Assembly (NCBI GenBank): GCA_007132255.1
Contig: SLOZ01000496.1
Location: 1-7,649, forward strand
Direction of reading: 5' to 3'
Length of the DNA stretch: 7,649 bases
Source: Limnochordia bacterium
GTDB lineage: Bacteria; Bacillota; Limnochordia; Darwinibacteriales; B1SED10-159
Both the position numbers and the translations under genes were made by a program. Positions 1 to 6,935 of the stretch are shown here, piece by piece. Under the pieces are notes generated by a model. That model did not search any database. It had not been told where the DNA came from and saw nothing but the letters and a program-made list of their open reading frames with translations. The number at the start of each line of letters is the position of its first letter. The first letter of the stretch is position 1.

Positions 1-2
1 AA

Positions 3-233
3 TTGGCTAAACGTTACTGGCAGCGGGCCGTGCCGTTTCGTCAGTACATCAGGGATCCGGAGGCAGTGGTCGAGACGTTTTTTAAACCCGATTGGACGGA
101 ACGTCGAGCCGAAGTTCTCTATTTTGGCGATGTGCTGCCGCAGTTTGTGCAGCACCCAGCAACCGACGCTTGGCTCGGATCAGCACCCAGCGAGGTTGGC
201 CCCGAATCGGAACGGTCTACAGTGACGGTGTAG
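3..233 (+). CDS. 3' end of an unrecognised gene, probably cut by the window edge and possibly broken
   Basis: An open frame enters from the left edge and stops at TAG in 231-233. A TTG lies at position 3, but no ribosome binding site can be seen, so the true start is probably outside the window. The 76 visible residues include a plausible protein-like stretch (RDPEAVVETFFKPDW, then YFGDVLPQF) followed by a low-complexity tail rich in S, P, E and T. The first part loosely recalls the N-terminal third of uroporphyrinogen-decarboxylase-like proteins, which often carry an aromatic-GDxxP-aromatic segment followed by a GP...LGs segment. That is recall only, not an alignment. If it is right, the gene is truncated, since about 300 further residues would be expected. 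An 11-bp direct repeat lies inside the tail. The function is not assignable. Confidence 0.35.
   Translation: MAKRYWQRAVPFRQYIRDPEAVVETFFKPDWTERRAEVLYFGDVLPQFVQHPATDAWLGSAPSEVGPESERSTVTV
150..191. repeat. 11-bp direct repeat, 31-bp period
   Basis: The 11-mer CAGCACCCAGC occurs at 150-160 and again at 181-191, both on the + strand. The 31-bp spacing is not a multiple of three, so a duplication or slippage event creating it would shift the reading frame. It sits where the left-end reading frame turns low-complexity. It may be coincidence in GC-rich sequence. Confidence 0.5.
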
Positions 234-372
234 AGCGGCCGGAACGAGCCGTCGGCGAGAACCACTGCTTTGGGCCGGGACCATTGCTAAACCGAGACCT
301 TGTTCGGATCTTTTCAGTCAGCAAACACGCAGTAAGACCTTGATTGCTCAGACGAAGTGGGGTGGCAAGCCG

Positions 373-1863
373 ATGGGCCGTCAGCAAAAGCTGGTCATGG
401 ACGCCGATGGATTGGATAAACGCAGTTTGGGCTACTATTCCACACCCGCTTTTGTCGCCGAGTATTTGACAGGGCGGATGCTGGAAGAAAAGCCCGACGG
501 CCACCGGGTTTTAGACCCCTGCGTCGGCCGCGAAGAAATGGTGATTTCCTTTGCTCAAGCAGGCAAAGACGTCTTGGGCTTAGATATTTTCGACTATGGG
601 CACCATGGCGCCGCGGCTTTTGTACAGCAGGATTTCCTGCAGTATTATGCGAAGCGGCGGGACCAGATCAAGGAACATGGCGGCTTGGAGTTTGACTATT
701 ACATAGCTAATCCGCCGTATAACTGCCACGAAAGCGGCTACATTCGGGACAACAAACGGTCACTGCAGGCTTTATTCCCCGACATCGGGACCCTTAATAT
801 GTACTCTATGTTCTTGGCGGCTTTAGTCCATTGTGCCAAGCCGGGCGCAATGTTGGGGATCATCACCAGTGATTCCTTTTTGACCAGTCGAATGCACAGT
901 CCCCTGCGTCAGTTCGTCCAGGAACGCTGTCACATTCACGATTTGCTGCTCTGTCCGACGGATCTCTTCCATGGTCAGCAGGCCGACGTGCGCACATGTC
1001 TCATGGTCTTGGAAAAATTGACGCCGCGGGAACAAGGGCTCGTCAACGGTCGCCGTATGACGCGGACCATGGGTAGGCCCCTAAACAGCGAATCCTTCGC
1101 CAGAGCTCTGCGGGATCGGACCCAGCGAGAGGTTCCGGAACGGGTCTTCTCCTTAACAGACGTTCGTGACCATGGTGAGTGGCTCGTGGACTGTCCCGCA
1201 TCCATTCGCCATTTGTTTCAGGGCCAGCGCTTGGCCGACGAGTTCCGCTGCCTGACAGGGATCTCCACAGGCAGCGATCGCAAGTATCTGCGGGCAAAAC
1301 CGGAAGCTCAGTGGACGCTGCCCTTTTACAAAAATCCAGGGAAACGCCGTTTTTATGCAGCTCCGGATGGCTATCTGCCGGAGAACTTCCTCGAATTGGC
1401 CCGTACGGTGCCCAACTTTCTGGTGCGCAATCAGCGATATTTGTTTCGTGAAGGCATTGCCTGCTCCAGTATGGGCGTAGCCTTCGGGGCATGTTATCGG
1501 CCGCAGGGTGCTTTGTTCGGGGTCAATGCCAATTTTGTGGATCTCGGCGACGATCTTTGGTGGCTGCTGGCCTATCTCAACAGTTCGCTGGTCACGTATC
1601 TGGTGCGCGGGGTACTGCTGCGCAGTAATATGATTACCAGCGGCTATGTGAGTCGCATACCGCTTTTGCCGTTGTCCGCAGACGCCAAGCGCACCCTGGC
1701 CGCCTTGGCCCACGTGGAGTACGAGCGCTGCCGCCAAGGAGCCGCCGCCGACGCGGGCATTGTGGCGGCGGTGAATGCGGTGGTCTACCGGGAGGCAGGG
1801 TTACCGCCGGAAGATATCCAGCATGTCCAAGAATTTTGTGGAGACCTGCTGCGCCGAACATGA
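373..1863 (+). CDS. DNA adenine-N6 methyltransferase with C-terminal target-recognition region
   Basis: The 496-residue protein is predicted to move a methyl group from S-adenosylmethionine to N6 of adenine at a specific DNA site. Visible motifs in order: motif X-like LGYYSTP (19-25); motif I VLDPCVGREEM (46-56); an acidic residue after a strand, LGLD (D71); QDFL (86-89); the catalytic motif IV NPPY (113-116, preceded by D108); and a later fold-typical strand, PGAMLGIITSDSFL (157-170). Residues from about 290 resemble a TaqI/Eco57I-type recognition region: GISTGSDRKYL (296-306), then LLAYLNSSLVTYL near 398-410 and a final IPLLPL. There is no N-terminal nuclease domain, so this is not a fused type IIG enzyme. 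Motif I lacks its usual second glycine (G52-R53-E54). I chose ATG 373 because GGTGG (361-365) lies 7 nt upstream; the frame also allows TTG 340 and ATG 397. No partner endonuclease is visible. Family assignment is firm; specificity cannot be read. Confidence 0.85.
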   Translation: MGRQQKLVMDADGLDKRSLGYYSTPAFVAEYLTGRMLEEKPDGHRVLDPCVGREEMVISFAQAGKDVLGLDIFDYGHHGAAAFVQQDFLQYYAKRRDQIKEHGGLEFDYYIANPPYNCHESGYIRDNKRSLQALFPDIGTLNMYSMFLAALVHCAKPGAMLGIITSDSFLTSRMHSPLRQFVQERCHIHDLLLCPTDLFHGQQADVRTCLMVLEKLTPREQGLVNGRRMTRTMGRPLNSESFARALRDRTQREVPERVFSLTDVRDHGEWLVDCPASIRHLFQGQRLADEFRCLTGISTGSDRKYLRAKPEAQWTLPFYKNPGKRRFYAAPDGYLPENFLELARTVPNFLVRNQRYLFREGIACSSMGVAFGACYRPQGALFGVNANFVDLGDDLWWLLAYLNSSLVTYLVRGVLLRSNMITSGYVSRIPLLPLSADAKRTLAALAHVEYERCRQGAAADAGIVAAVNAVVYREAGLPPEDIQHVQEFCGDLLRRT

Positions 1864-1900
1864 GCTTGAGTTTGGCTGGCAAAACGAGAGTCTTAGAGAT

Positions 1901-1907
1901 GGGAGGA
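1901..1907 (+). promoter_or_regulatory. Shine-Dalgarno site fixing the galactonate dehydratase start
   Basis: GGGAGGA lies 6 nt before ATG 1914. It rules out the longer in-frame reading from 1836, whose extra 26 residues overlap the end of the methyltransferase gene and do not match the family's N-terminus. Confidence 0.85.
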
Positions 1908-1913
1908 TGCAAG

Positions 1914-3032
1914 ATGAAGATCACCAAACTGGAGTTGCTGATGGTGCAGCCGCGCTGGATGTTTCTCAAGATGCATACCGATGCCGGGATTGTGGGGTTG
2001 GGGGAGCCCATTGTAGAAGGACATACCCATGCGGTGGCTGCGGCGATTCGTTCGTATGAAGAGTACCTGATCGGCAAGGACCCGCGGCGCATTGAACATC
2101 ACTGGCAGGCTTTGTATCGCGGCGGCTTTTACCGCGGCGGCCCTGTCTTAACCAGTGCCATCTCCGGCATTGAACAGGCCATGTGGGATATTCTTGGCAA
2201 ATCCTTGAACGCTCCTGTCTACCAATTGCTCGGGGGCTTGGTGCGTGACCGCGTCAAGCTCTACGCCCATGTGGGCGGCCAGGACAACGCGGCCCTAGTG
2301 GCCAATGCCAAAGCCCTCGTGAGCCAAGGTTATCGGGCGCTGAAGACCGGCTTCGAACCGCCGGTGCGGTTTTTGGATACCCAGGCGTTCTTAGAAACGC
2401 AGACAGAACGCTTTCGGGTTCTGCGCGAGGCAGTGGGCTCGGACGTGGATCTTGCTGTGGATTTCCATGGTCGTTTTTCGCCGGCCATGGCCAAGCGCAT
2501 GATTCAGGCCCTTGAACCGTTCTATCCGCTGTTTGTAGAAGAGCCGTGTCTGCCGGATAATGTAGACGCCATGGTGGATATTGCTCGCTCGACAACGGTC
2601 CCTTTGGCCACGGGTGAACGTCTGTTTACCAAGTGGGGTTTCAGGGAACTGTTAGAGAAGCAGGCTGTGGCTGTGGTGCAGCCGGACTTGTGTCACGCCG
2701 GAGGGATTCTGGAGGGCAAAAAGATCGCCGCCATGGCCGAATGCTATTATGCTTCTATCGCGCCGCACAATCCCTTGGGACCCATATCTTTGGCAGCAGC
2801 TCTGCAGCTTGATGCCTGCACCCACAATGTGTTGATGCAAGAACAGGTCACTTTGGGTGAAGGCTATATCACCGAGCCCTTCGTGCTCGAAGACGGTTAC
2901 ACCGTGATTCGGGACAAGCCCGGATTGGGGATTGAGTTGGACGAAGCGGCCATGCAGGAACTGCAGTATGATGGACGCTGGCAGACCCCTCGTGTTTGGG
3001 ATCCCGATGACGGCTCTGTCTTAGAGTGGTAA
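1914..3032 (+). CDS. dgoD: D-galactonate dehydratase (enolase superfamily, mandelate racemase subgroup)
   Basis: The 372-residue enzyme would dehydrate D-galactonate to 2-keto-3-deoxy-D-galactonate, the first step of the cytosolic DeLey-Doudoroff route. Numbered from ATG 1914, the metal ligands are D183 (in DFHGR), E209 (VEEP) and E235 (GER), and the acid/base histidines are H185 and H285 (APHNPLGP). These match, position for position, the residues I recall for E. coli DgoD (382 aa). The N-terminal capping domain starts MKITK and carries PRWMFLK (13-19), GEPIVEG (30-36), a GFYRGGP loop (71-77) and GIEQAMWDI (85-93). QPDLCHAGG (256-264) and the closing GSVLEW are also family-typical. The protein is about 10 residues shorter than the E. 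coli enzyme, in the segment after residue 311. The gene begins 50 nt after the methyltransferase stop with no terminator between them, so co-transcription is possible. No kinase, aldolase, transporter or regulator of the pathway is in the window. Confidence 0.9.
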   Translation: MKITKLELLMVQPRWMFLKMHTDAGIVGLGEPIVEGHTHAVAAAIRSYEEYLIGKDPRRIEHHWQALYRGGFYRGGPVLTSAISGIEQAMWDILGKSLNAPVYQLLGGLVRDRVKLYAHVGGQDNAALVANAKALVSQGYRALKTGFEPPVRFLDTQAFLETQTERFRVLREAVGSDVDLAVDFHGRFSPAMAKRMIQALEPFYPLFVEEPCLPDNVDAMVDIARSTTVPLATGERLFTKWGFRELLEKQAVAVVQPDLCHAGGILEGKKIAAMAECYYASIAPHNPLGPISLAAALQLDACTHNVLMQEQVTLGEGYITEPFVLEDGYTVIRDKPGLGIELDEAAMQELQYDGRWQTPRVWDPDDGSVLEW

Positions 3033-3105
3033 CAGCGTTGGTGGATGCGGTGCGTCGCTGCTGAACTGACCGTTTGGGAGCGACGGCAAGCAAGGCCGAG
3101 CAATA

Positions 3106-3129
3106 CCAGCGCTGACGGCCCAGTGCTGG
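3106..3129 (+). other. Small hairpin downstream of dgoD
   Basis: CCAGCGC (3106-3112) can pair with GTGCTGG (3123-3129) across a 10-nt loop, giving seven pairs with one G-U. No T run follows, so it is not a standard terminator by itself. It may protect the dgoD mRNA end or be chance. Confidence 0.25.
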
Positions 3130-3149
3130 ACTGGCAATTCCATGCAAAA

Positions 3150-3181
3150 CGGAGTCCACCGTGGATAACCGGTGGACTCCG
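3150..3181 (-). terminator. Intrinsic terminator between converging genes
   Basis: A 12-bp perfect stem pairs 3150-3161 with 3170-3181 around an 8-nt loop; the core arms are GGAGTCCACC and GGTGGACTCC. Read on the - strand it is followed at once by GTTTTGC, a short U tract, and it lies 22 nt beyond the stop codon of the LamG gene. The + strand gene dgoD also converges on it, and GCAAA (3144-3148) can pair with TTTGC (3186-3190), so it may stop transcription from both sides. The short T run makes efficiency uncertain. Confidence 0.75.
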
Positions 3182-3203
3182 CAGGTTTGCTGTGGGGAGC
3201 GGC

Positions 3204-4130
3204 TCAGCGAATGAGTTCGCGGATTTCGTTGGCGTTTAATGCCCGGTCCCAAAGCATGATTTCGTCAAAGGAACCGAAGAACTGCCGCTCGCCATCAGCA
3301 TCATTCCCGATCCGCAGTGGCATGTCGGCTTCAAATTCCAGGTCTTCGTTCTTACCGCTATAGCGGCGCAGCTCCTGGAGACGACCATCGATATACACGT
3401 TGACTTGTCCTCGTTCCCAGACCAGAGCAACGTGGTGCCACGTGTTCAGCTGGACGGAGTTGGTCTCTGTTGTGGCGCGAAACCCATCAAATTCAACCAC
3501 AATACTGTTCGTGTTGTAGCCGCTGAAGCGTTCGGTCAAAAAGAGCCGCATCGTATCGTCATCATCGGTGATGAGCCGCCCATAGTTACGTTCCCCCCAG
3601 GACTCGGCTTGGAACCACAGCGCTACAGTCAGCGATCGCGGACTGATGGAATCCAAGTTAAGCCGCAGGGCTTCCAAGTCTGCTTCAGTGTAGGATAAGA
3701 TAAACCCGTTTCCGGGCCCACCGCGCCCGATACTGGCGGATCCAATGTCTAGCTCGCCGTCGCCGACGATGCTGCGCACCACTCCGAAGCGCCGGTCATA
3801 CTGCCCGCGGTCAAAATCTACCCAAAACAGCAGCCCATCCTGGAACGCTTCGGCGTCAGGATCCGCCAAGCTCGGTGCCGACCCGTCAGCCATGGCTTGA
3901 CGCCAGTCCTTTAGTTCGGCCACATAGTGTTTCAAGTCCGCAAGGAAATCCGGGTGGGCGGAGTTGTTGGCATCGGCGCGCTGAACGCTGGCTTCGAGGT
4001 CCGCGATAATTGCGTCCAGATCTTCGAGAGTTACGGCTTCCGGTGCTTCATCCCAAGCTCCGTACGCTCCTACACCCACACTCAGCAGAAGTACCAAGAG
4101 TACTGCGATTCCCATTTTGCTGCTACACAA
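3204..4130 (-). CDS. Exported LamG / concanavalin-A-like jelly-roll protein
   Basis: The 308-residue protein has a signal peptide: a Lys at position 5, then a hydrophobic core at about 8-20, with likely cleavage near residues 22-25 (VGAYGA). There is no lipobox cysteine, so it should be released or held at the surface by other means. Residues 33-80 form a charged, probably helical spacer (EDLDAIIADLEASV, then FLADLKHYVAELKDW). Residues about 100-308 are a Laminin_G_3-type domain, shown by SLTVALWFQ (166-173), WHHVALVWERGQVNVYIDG (231-249), LRIGND (272-277) and FDEIMLWDRALNANEI (288-303). Such domains bind carbohydrate or protein ligands; no catalytic domain is present. The start is TTG 4130, because AAGGAGG sits 8 nt upstream while the first ATG (4115) would be 23 nt away. 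It is convergent with dgoD and divergent from the DUF6544-type gene. The ligand is unknown. Confidence 0.85.
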   Translation of the reverse strand: MCSSKMGIAVLLVLLLSVGVGAYGAWDEAPEAVTLEDLDAIIADLEASVQRADANNSAHPDFLADLKHYVAELKDWRQAMADGSAPSLADPDAEAFQDGLLFWVDFDRGQYDRRFGVVRSIVGDGELDIGSASIGRGGPGNGFILSYTEADLEALRLNLDSISPRSLTVALWFQAESWGERNYGRLITDDDDTMRLFLTERFSGYNTNSIVVEFDGFRATTETNSVQLNTWHHVALVWERGQVNVYIDGRLQELRRYSGKNEDLEFEADMPLRIGNDADGERQFFGSFDEIMLWDRALNANEIRELIR

Positions 4131-4138
4131 GACAAACG

Positions 4139-4145
4139 CCTCCTT
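4139..4145 (-). promoter_or_regulatory. Shine-Dalgarno site supporting a TTG start for the LamG gene
   Basis: On the - strand AAGGAGG is separated by 8 nt from TTG at 4130-4128. This near-perfect site decides for the TTG start over the in-frame ATG five codons further in. Confidence 0.85.
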
Positions 4146-4300
4146 GAAGTTTTGATATGTTAGTTTTACTGCTTAGTGACTCTCTTCTCGACGGGCAGAA
4201 GCAAGTTCCTACCAGAATAGAAAAATGTCAAAAATTTAACATGTGACAATGATTGACACGATTGGTATTTATGGTTTGACGCGGCAGGGAGGTAAGTTCC

Positions 4301-5143
4301 ATGGTCAAGCTTGTTATCGGATTCCTAGTGATCGTTTTGGTGGTGGCTGGCGGTGTTTCTTTGGCAGCGCGCTTTGCCTGGGAAAGCACGGCGGTCCGGG
4401 AAGTGCAAATTTTCTTGGCGGGCATTTCTCCCCTGCAGTCGGCTAGCAAGCCCATCGAGTCTGCGGATTTGGTGGGATTACCGACCCCAGTCCGAAGATG
4501 GCTGCAACACGCTCAGGTTCTGGGCAGCAAACCGGTGCGTTCGGTGCGTTTGCAGCAGGGCGTTACACTGCGGCTCGCTGCGGATCAGAAGTGGCTGCAG
4601 GGCACAGCCGTGCAGTACTTTCGAACCGAAGCCCCGGGCTTTGTTTGGCAGGTTAGGCTGCGAATGAACCCGCTGCTCCATATCGCCGGTCGTGACCGCT
4701 ATGTGGATGGCCGGGGCCAGATGCTGATCGATGTCCAGTGGCTATTACCCGTTGTCGATGCGTCGGGTCCCGAGGTGGATCAAGGCACGCTCTTACGGTA
4801 TCTGGCGGAAACGGTCTGGTTTCCAACGGCGGCCCTCAGTGATTCTATCCAATGGCAGGCGGTTGACGATGCTGCAGCTCGAGCCACCATGACCTACGGT
4901 GGTGTCACTGCCAGCGGGATCTTCCATTTTGACGACGCCGGCCAAGTAACGGGATTCGAGGGGCAGCGCTACAAGGAAAACGCCGGAGCGTATACGCTGG
5001 AGCATTGGGTCATCACCATGGCTGACCATCGGAACTTGGGCGGATTGGTCATTCCCACCCGGGCCGACATCACCTGGCGACTTGATTCCGGAGATTTCCA
5101 CTGGTTTAGCTGCGAGATTACCGAGATTGCCTATCGCCATTGA
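4301..5143 (+). CDS. Membrane-anchored DUF6544/DUF6920-type protein of unknown function
   Basis: The 280-residue protein has one N-terminal membrane segment (about 4-24) after a lone Lys, followed by a soluble part probably outside the membrane. I recognise the family by its conserved stretches: LPTPVRRWL (60-68), VRLQQG (82-87), PGFVWQVRLRMNPLL (112-126), GRDRYVDGRGQML (130-142), DQGTLLRYLAETVWFPTAA (160-178), IPTRADITWRL (251-261) and ITEIAY (273-278). This pattern fits the family annotated as DUF6544 or DUF6920; the name is from memory. No enzymatic activity is established for it that I know of. The start at ATG 4301 has AGGGAGG (4286-4292) 8 nt upstream. The length is usual for the family and I see no break. 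It stands between a divergent LamG gene and a separate promoter for the next gene, so it is probably transcribed alone. Confidence 0.8.
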   Translation: MVKLVIGFLVIVLVVAGGVSLAARFAWESTAVREVQIFLAGISPLQSASKPIESADLVGLPTPVRRWLQHAQVLGSKPVRSVRLQQGVTLRLAADQKWLQGTAVQYFRTEAPGFVWQVRLRMNPLLHIAGRDRYVDGRGQMLIDVQWLLPVVDASGPEVDQGTLLRYLAETVWFPTAALSDSIQWQAVDDAAARATMTYGGVTASGIFHFDDAGQVTGFEGQRYKENAGAYTLEHWVITMADHRNLGGLVIPTRADITWRLDSGDFHWFSCEITEIAYRH

Positions 5144-5217
5144 GGATCAGTCATTGACTCGAACATTATGAGTTCACATGTCTAAACGTTTTGCATAACA
5201 ATTTGAAAACCTTTTTA

Positions 5218-5246
5218 TTGGCGGCTGTGTTTCGCTATGGTATGAT
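5218..5246 (+). promoter_or_regulatory. Sigma-70/SigA-type promoter for the M81 metallopeptidase gene
   Basis: TTGGCG (5218-5223, 4 of 6 matches) and TATGAT (5241-5246, 5 of 6) are 17 bp apart. A TG at 5238-5239 gives an extended -10 (TGGTATGAT). Transcription would begin near 5253, leaving a leader of about 219 nt before ATG 5472. It lies 75 nt past the preceding stop codon. Confidence 0.6.
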
Positions 5247-5252
5247 GGACGC

Positions 5253-5471
5253 TGAGCAGGGAAGTCGAGATGGTCTAGATGATCGTGATCGGCTTTTACT
5301 GGTTGCGATTTTGGTTCTCGAAGACAATCTATCGGGCAGCTTGTTGGGAACTAGCCAGCGATTGACGGCTGGCTCAAGCCTTGTACACTTGAAATAGTGT
5401 TCATCAGCGACAGCACAGCGGCGCTTGCTTCATGCCCGATGTGAAAAACAGCGAAGGAGGGGTTGCAGACG
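5253..5471 (+). other. Long 5' leader with a bulged hairpin
   Basis: The stretch 5144-5471 holds no convincing gene. The presumed transcript leader contains a hairpin: AGCCAGC (5353-5359) pairs with GCTGGCT (5368-5374) over an 8-nt loop, and a lower stem pairs GCTTG (5339-5343) with CAAGC (5375-5379), leaving a 9-nt bulge on the 5' side. No T run follows, so it is not an obvious terminator. I recognise no known riboswitch or T-box signature in it. Confidence 0.4.
5454..5462 (+). promoter_or_regulatory. Shine-Dalgarno site fixing the M81 gene start
   Basis: AAGGAGGGG ends 9 nt before ATG 5472. The in-frame TTG at 5463 directly abuts the site and is too close to be used. Family members typically begin with a sequence like MRVVIGSFSHESNTF, which also favours ATG 5472. 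Confidence 0.85.
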
Positions 5472-6935
5472 ATGCGTGTCGTGATCGGTAGTTTTTCGCA
5501 TGAGTCGAATACGTTCAACCCTGTGCAGATGCAGCTGGAGGAATTTCATCCTCAATACGGCGAGGACGTGCTAACTACTCTGGAGAGTCCATTGCGTTCA
5601 TCACTGCATGGCATCTACCAAGTTCTACAGAATGCCGGAGCGGAGATTATCCCAACCGTGTACGCCCGAGCCACGCCGGGAGGTGTGGTATCCCGGCAGG
5701 CCTTTGACACGGTGAGTGGGCAGTTGTTGGCGACGGTGGCTGCGGCCGGATCCGTGGATGGCGTGTGTCTCCATTTGCACGGTTCGATGACGGTGGCAGA
5801 CATTGGCGATGCCGAAGGACATCTACTGACCGAAGTTCGCAGGCTTGTGGGGCCCGATGTGCCCATCGCTGTTTCTTTGGATATGCATGCCATGGTAACG
5901 CCGGCAATGCTGCACAGTGCCAATGCCTTCGTGGGGTTCCGGACGGCTCCGCATGTGGATGCTTTCGAAACCGGCCATACCGCGGCGACACTGCTTGTTG
6001 ATTCGCTGCAGCAGGGTTACCAGTTGACGACGGCCGCTGTGAGTCTGCCGATGTTGGTATCCGGGGAGCAGTCAGAAACCGAAAAATATCCGATGAACCA
6101 TTTGATTCAGGTGCTCAAAGAAACGGATCAGCAAGTAGGCATTCTGGCTTCATCCTACTTTTTGGGTTTTCCGTGGGCCGATGTCCCGTACAATCTGGGC
6201 AGCGCCGTGGTTGTTAGTCGCCAAGATCCTGAGCTGGCGGCGAATACAGCTGTGGCCTTGGCCGAGGAATTCTGGAAATATCACAAGGATTTCCAGTTTA
6301 CGACAGAAGCCTACCGCTTCGAGGAAGCCTTGGCAGTGGCCCAGATGCACGACGGTGGCTTAGTCTGCATAGCCGACTGCGGGGATAACCCGGGCGCTGG
6401 CGGCAGTGAGAATATTGTCTATCCGCTCCAGCATATGCTGGCCGCTGTTCAGAAACGGGCCTTTTTTGGGGCCATCCATGATCCGGCGGCCGTCCGTGCT
6501 TGTCAGGAGGCGGGTGTCGGTGGGACTGTCAGTGTGGTGCTGGGCAAACTCAGTATCGCTCCGGACAGCCCAGGGCTCTCGCTGACAGGGACTGTTAAGC
6601 AGGTGGGCCAGCTTGGCAAGTTGGTGACCACGGCAGCAGCCGTGCTCCGGGTCACGGGCATTGATGTCCTCATCACCGAGGAACGAGCGATGATGCTGGA
6701 TCCGCAGGATTTAGTAGAGTTAGGTTTAGATCTAGCGGATTACGATATCTTAGTGTTGAAGAGCGGCTACTTGGATCCGCAGTATGAAGCGGTTGCCACC
6801 AAGGGCTTATTGGCCTTAACACCCGGCTTTACCAACCAAATCTTCGTCGATCTTGAGTACAAGCAGGTTCCTCGCCCGCTTTATCCTTTGGATAAGAACA
6901 TTGAATTTGATCCCAAAGCGTATCTTATCCAGTGA
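5472..6935 (+). CDS. M81 family metallopeptidase (MlrC / microcystinase C-like)
   Basis: The 487-residue protein belongs to the family of MlrC, a zinc-dependent peptidase named for the last step of microcystin breakdown; most relatives act on unknown, probably small peptide or amide substrates. The N-terminal domain starts FSHESNTF (8-15). Likely metal-site or catalytic residues, by family resemblance, are in HLHG (101-104), LDMHA (136-140; D137, H139) and the conserved block PHVDAFETG (160-168; H161). The MlrC C-terminal domain begins near 296 with VCIADCGDNPGAGGSEN and ends with LVLKSGY (427-433), TPGFTN (450-455) and RPLYPLD (468-474). Relatives usually carry DNPGGG followed by GD; here the block reads DNPGAGGSEN (305-314). 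The length is normal for the family. It has its own promoter and a long leader. No dipeptide transporter, common beside M81 genes, is in view. The true substrate cannot be read, and microcystin degradation should not be assumed. Confidence 0.88.
   Translation: MRVVIGSFSHESNTFNPVQMQLEEFHPQYGEDVLTTLESPLRSSLHGIYQVLQNAGAEIIPTVYARATPGGVVSRQAFDTVSGQLLATVAAAGSVDGVCLHLHGSMTVADIGDAEGHLLTEVRRLVGPDVPIAVSLDMHAMVTPAMLHSANAFVGFRTAPHVDAFETGHTAATLLVDSLQQGYQLTTAAVSLPMLVSGEQSETEKYPMNHLIQVLKETDQQVGILASSYFLGFPWADVPYNLGSAVVVSRQDPELAANTAVALAEEFWKYHKDFQFTTEAYRFEEALAVAQMHDGGLVCIADCGDNPGAGGSENIVYPLQHMLAAVQKRAFFGAIHDPAAVRACQEAGVGGTVSVVLGKLSIAPDSPGLSLTGTVKQVGQLGKLVTTAAAVLRVTGIDVLITEERAMMLDPQDLVELGLDLADYDILVLKSGYLDPQYEAVATKGLLALTPGFTNQIFVDLEYKQVPRPLYPLDKNIEFDPKAYLIQ

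Noticed and set aside
1153..1737. A 194-codon open frame on the - strand inside the methyltransferase gene
   Set aside because: It lies wholly antisense to a gene with clear family motifs, its product has no recognisable features, and it has no convincing ribosome binding site.
1836..1913. Upstream extension of the galactonate dehydratase frame
   Set aside because: The extra residues overlap the end of the methyltransferase and do not match the family; GGGAGGA before ATG 1914 fixes the shorter start.
5151..5176. Imperfect dyad ACTC / GAGT after the DUF6544-type gene
   Set aside because: Only about four pairs hold and no T run follows, so it is not a credible terminator.
5191..5397. A 68-codon frame in the leader of the M81 gene, with an acidic-then-hydrophobic segment (DDRDRLLLVAILVLEDN)
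   Set aside because: It has no Shine-Dalgarno site, and its TTG and ATG starts lie before or inside the promoter's -10, so the predicted transcript would lack them. It could be a remnant of a short protein but I cannot support it.
5472..6935. Reading the M81 gene as a dedicated microcystin-degradation gene
   Set aside because: Most members of this family occur in organisms without the mlrA-mlrB-mlrD genes, and none of these is in the window.
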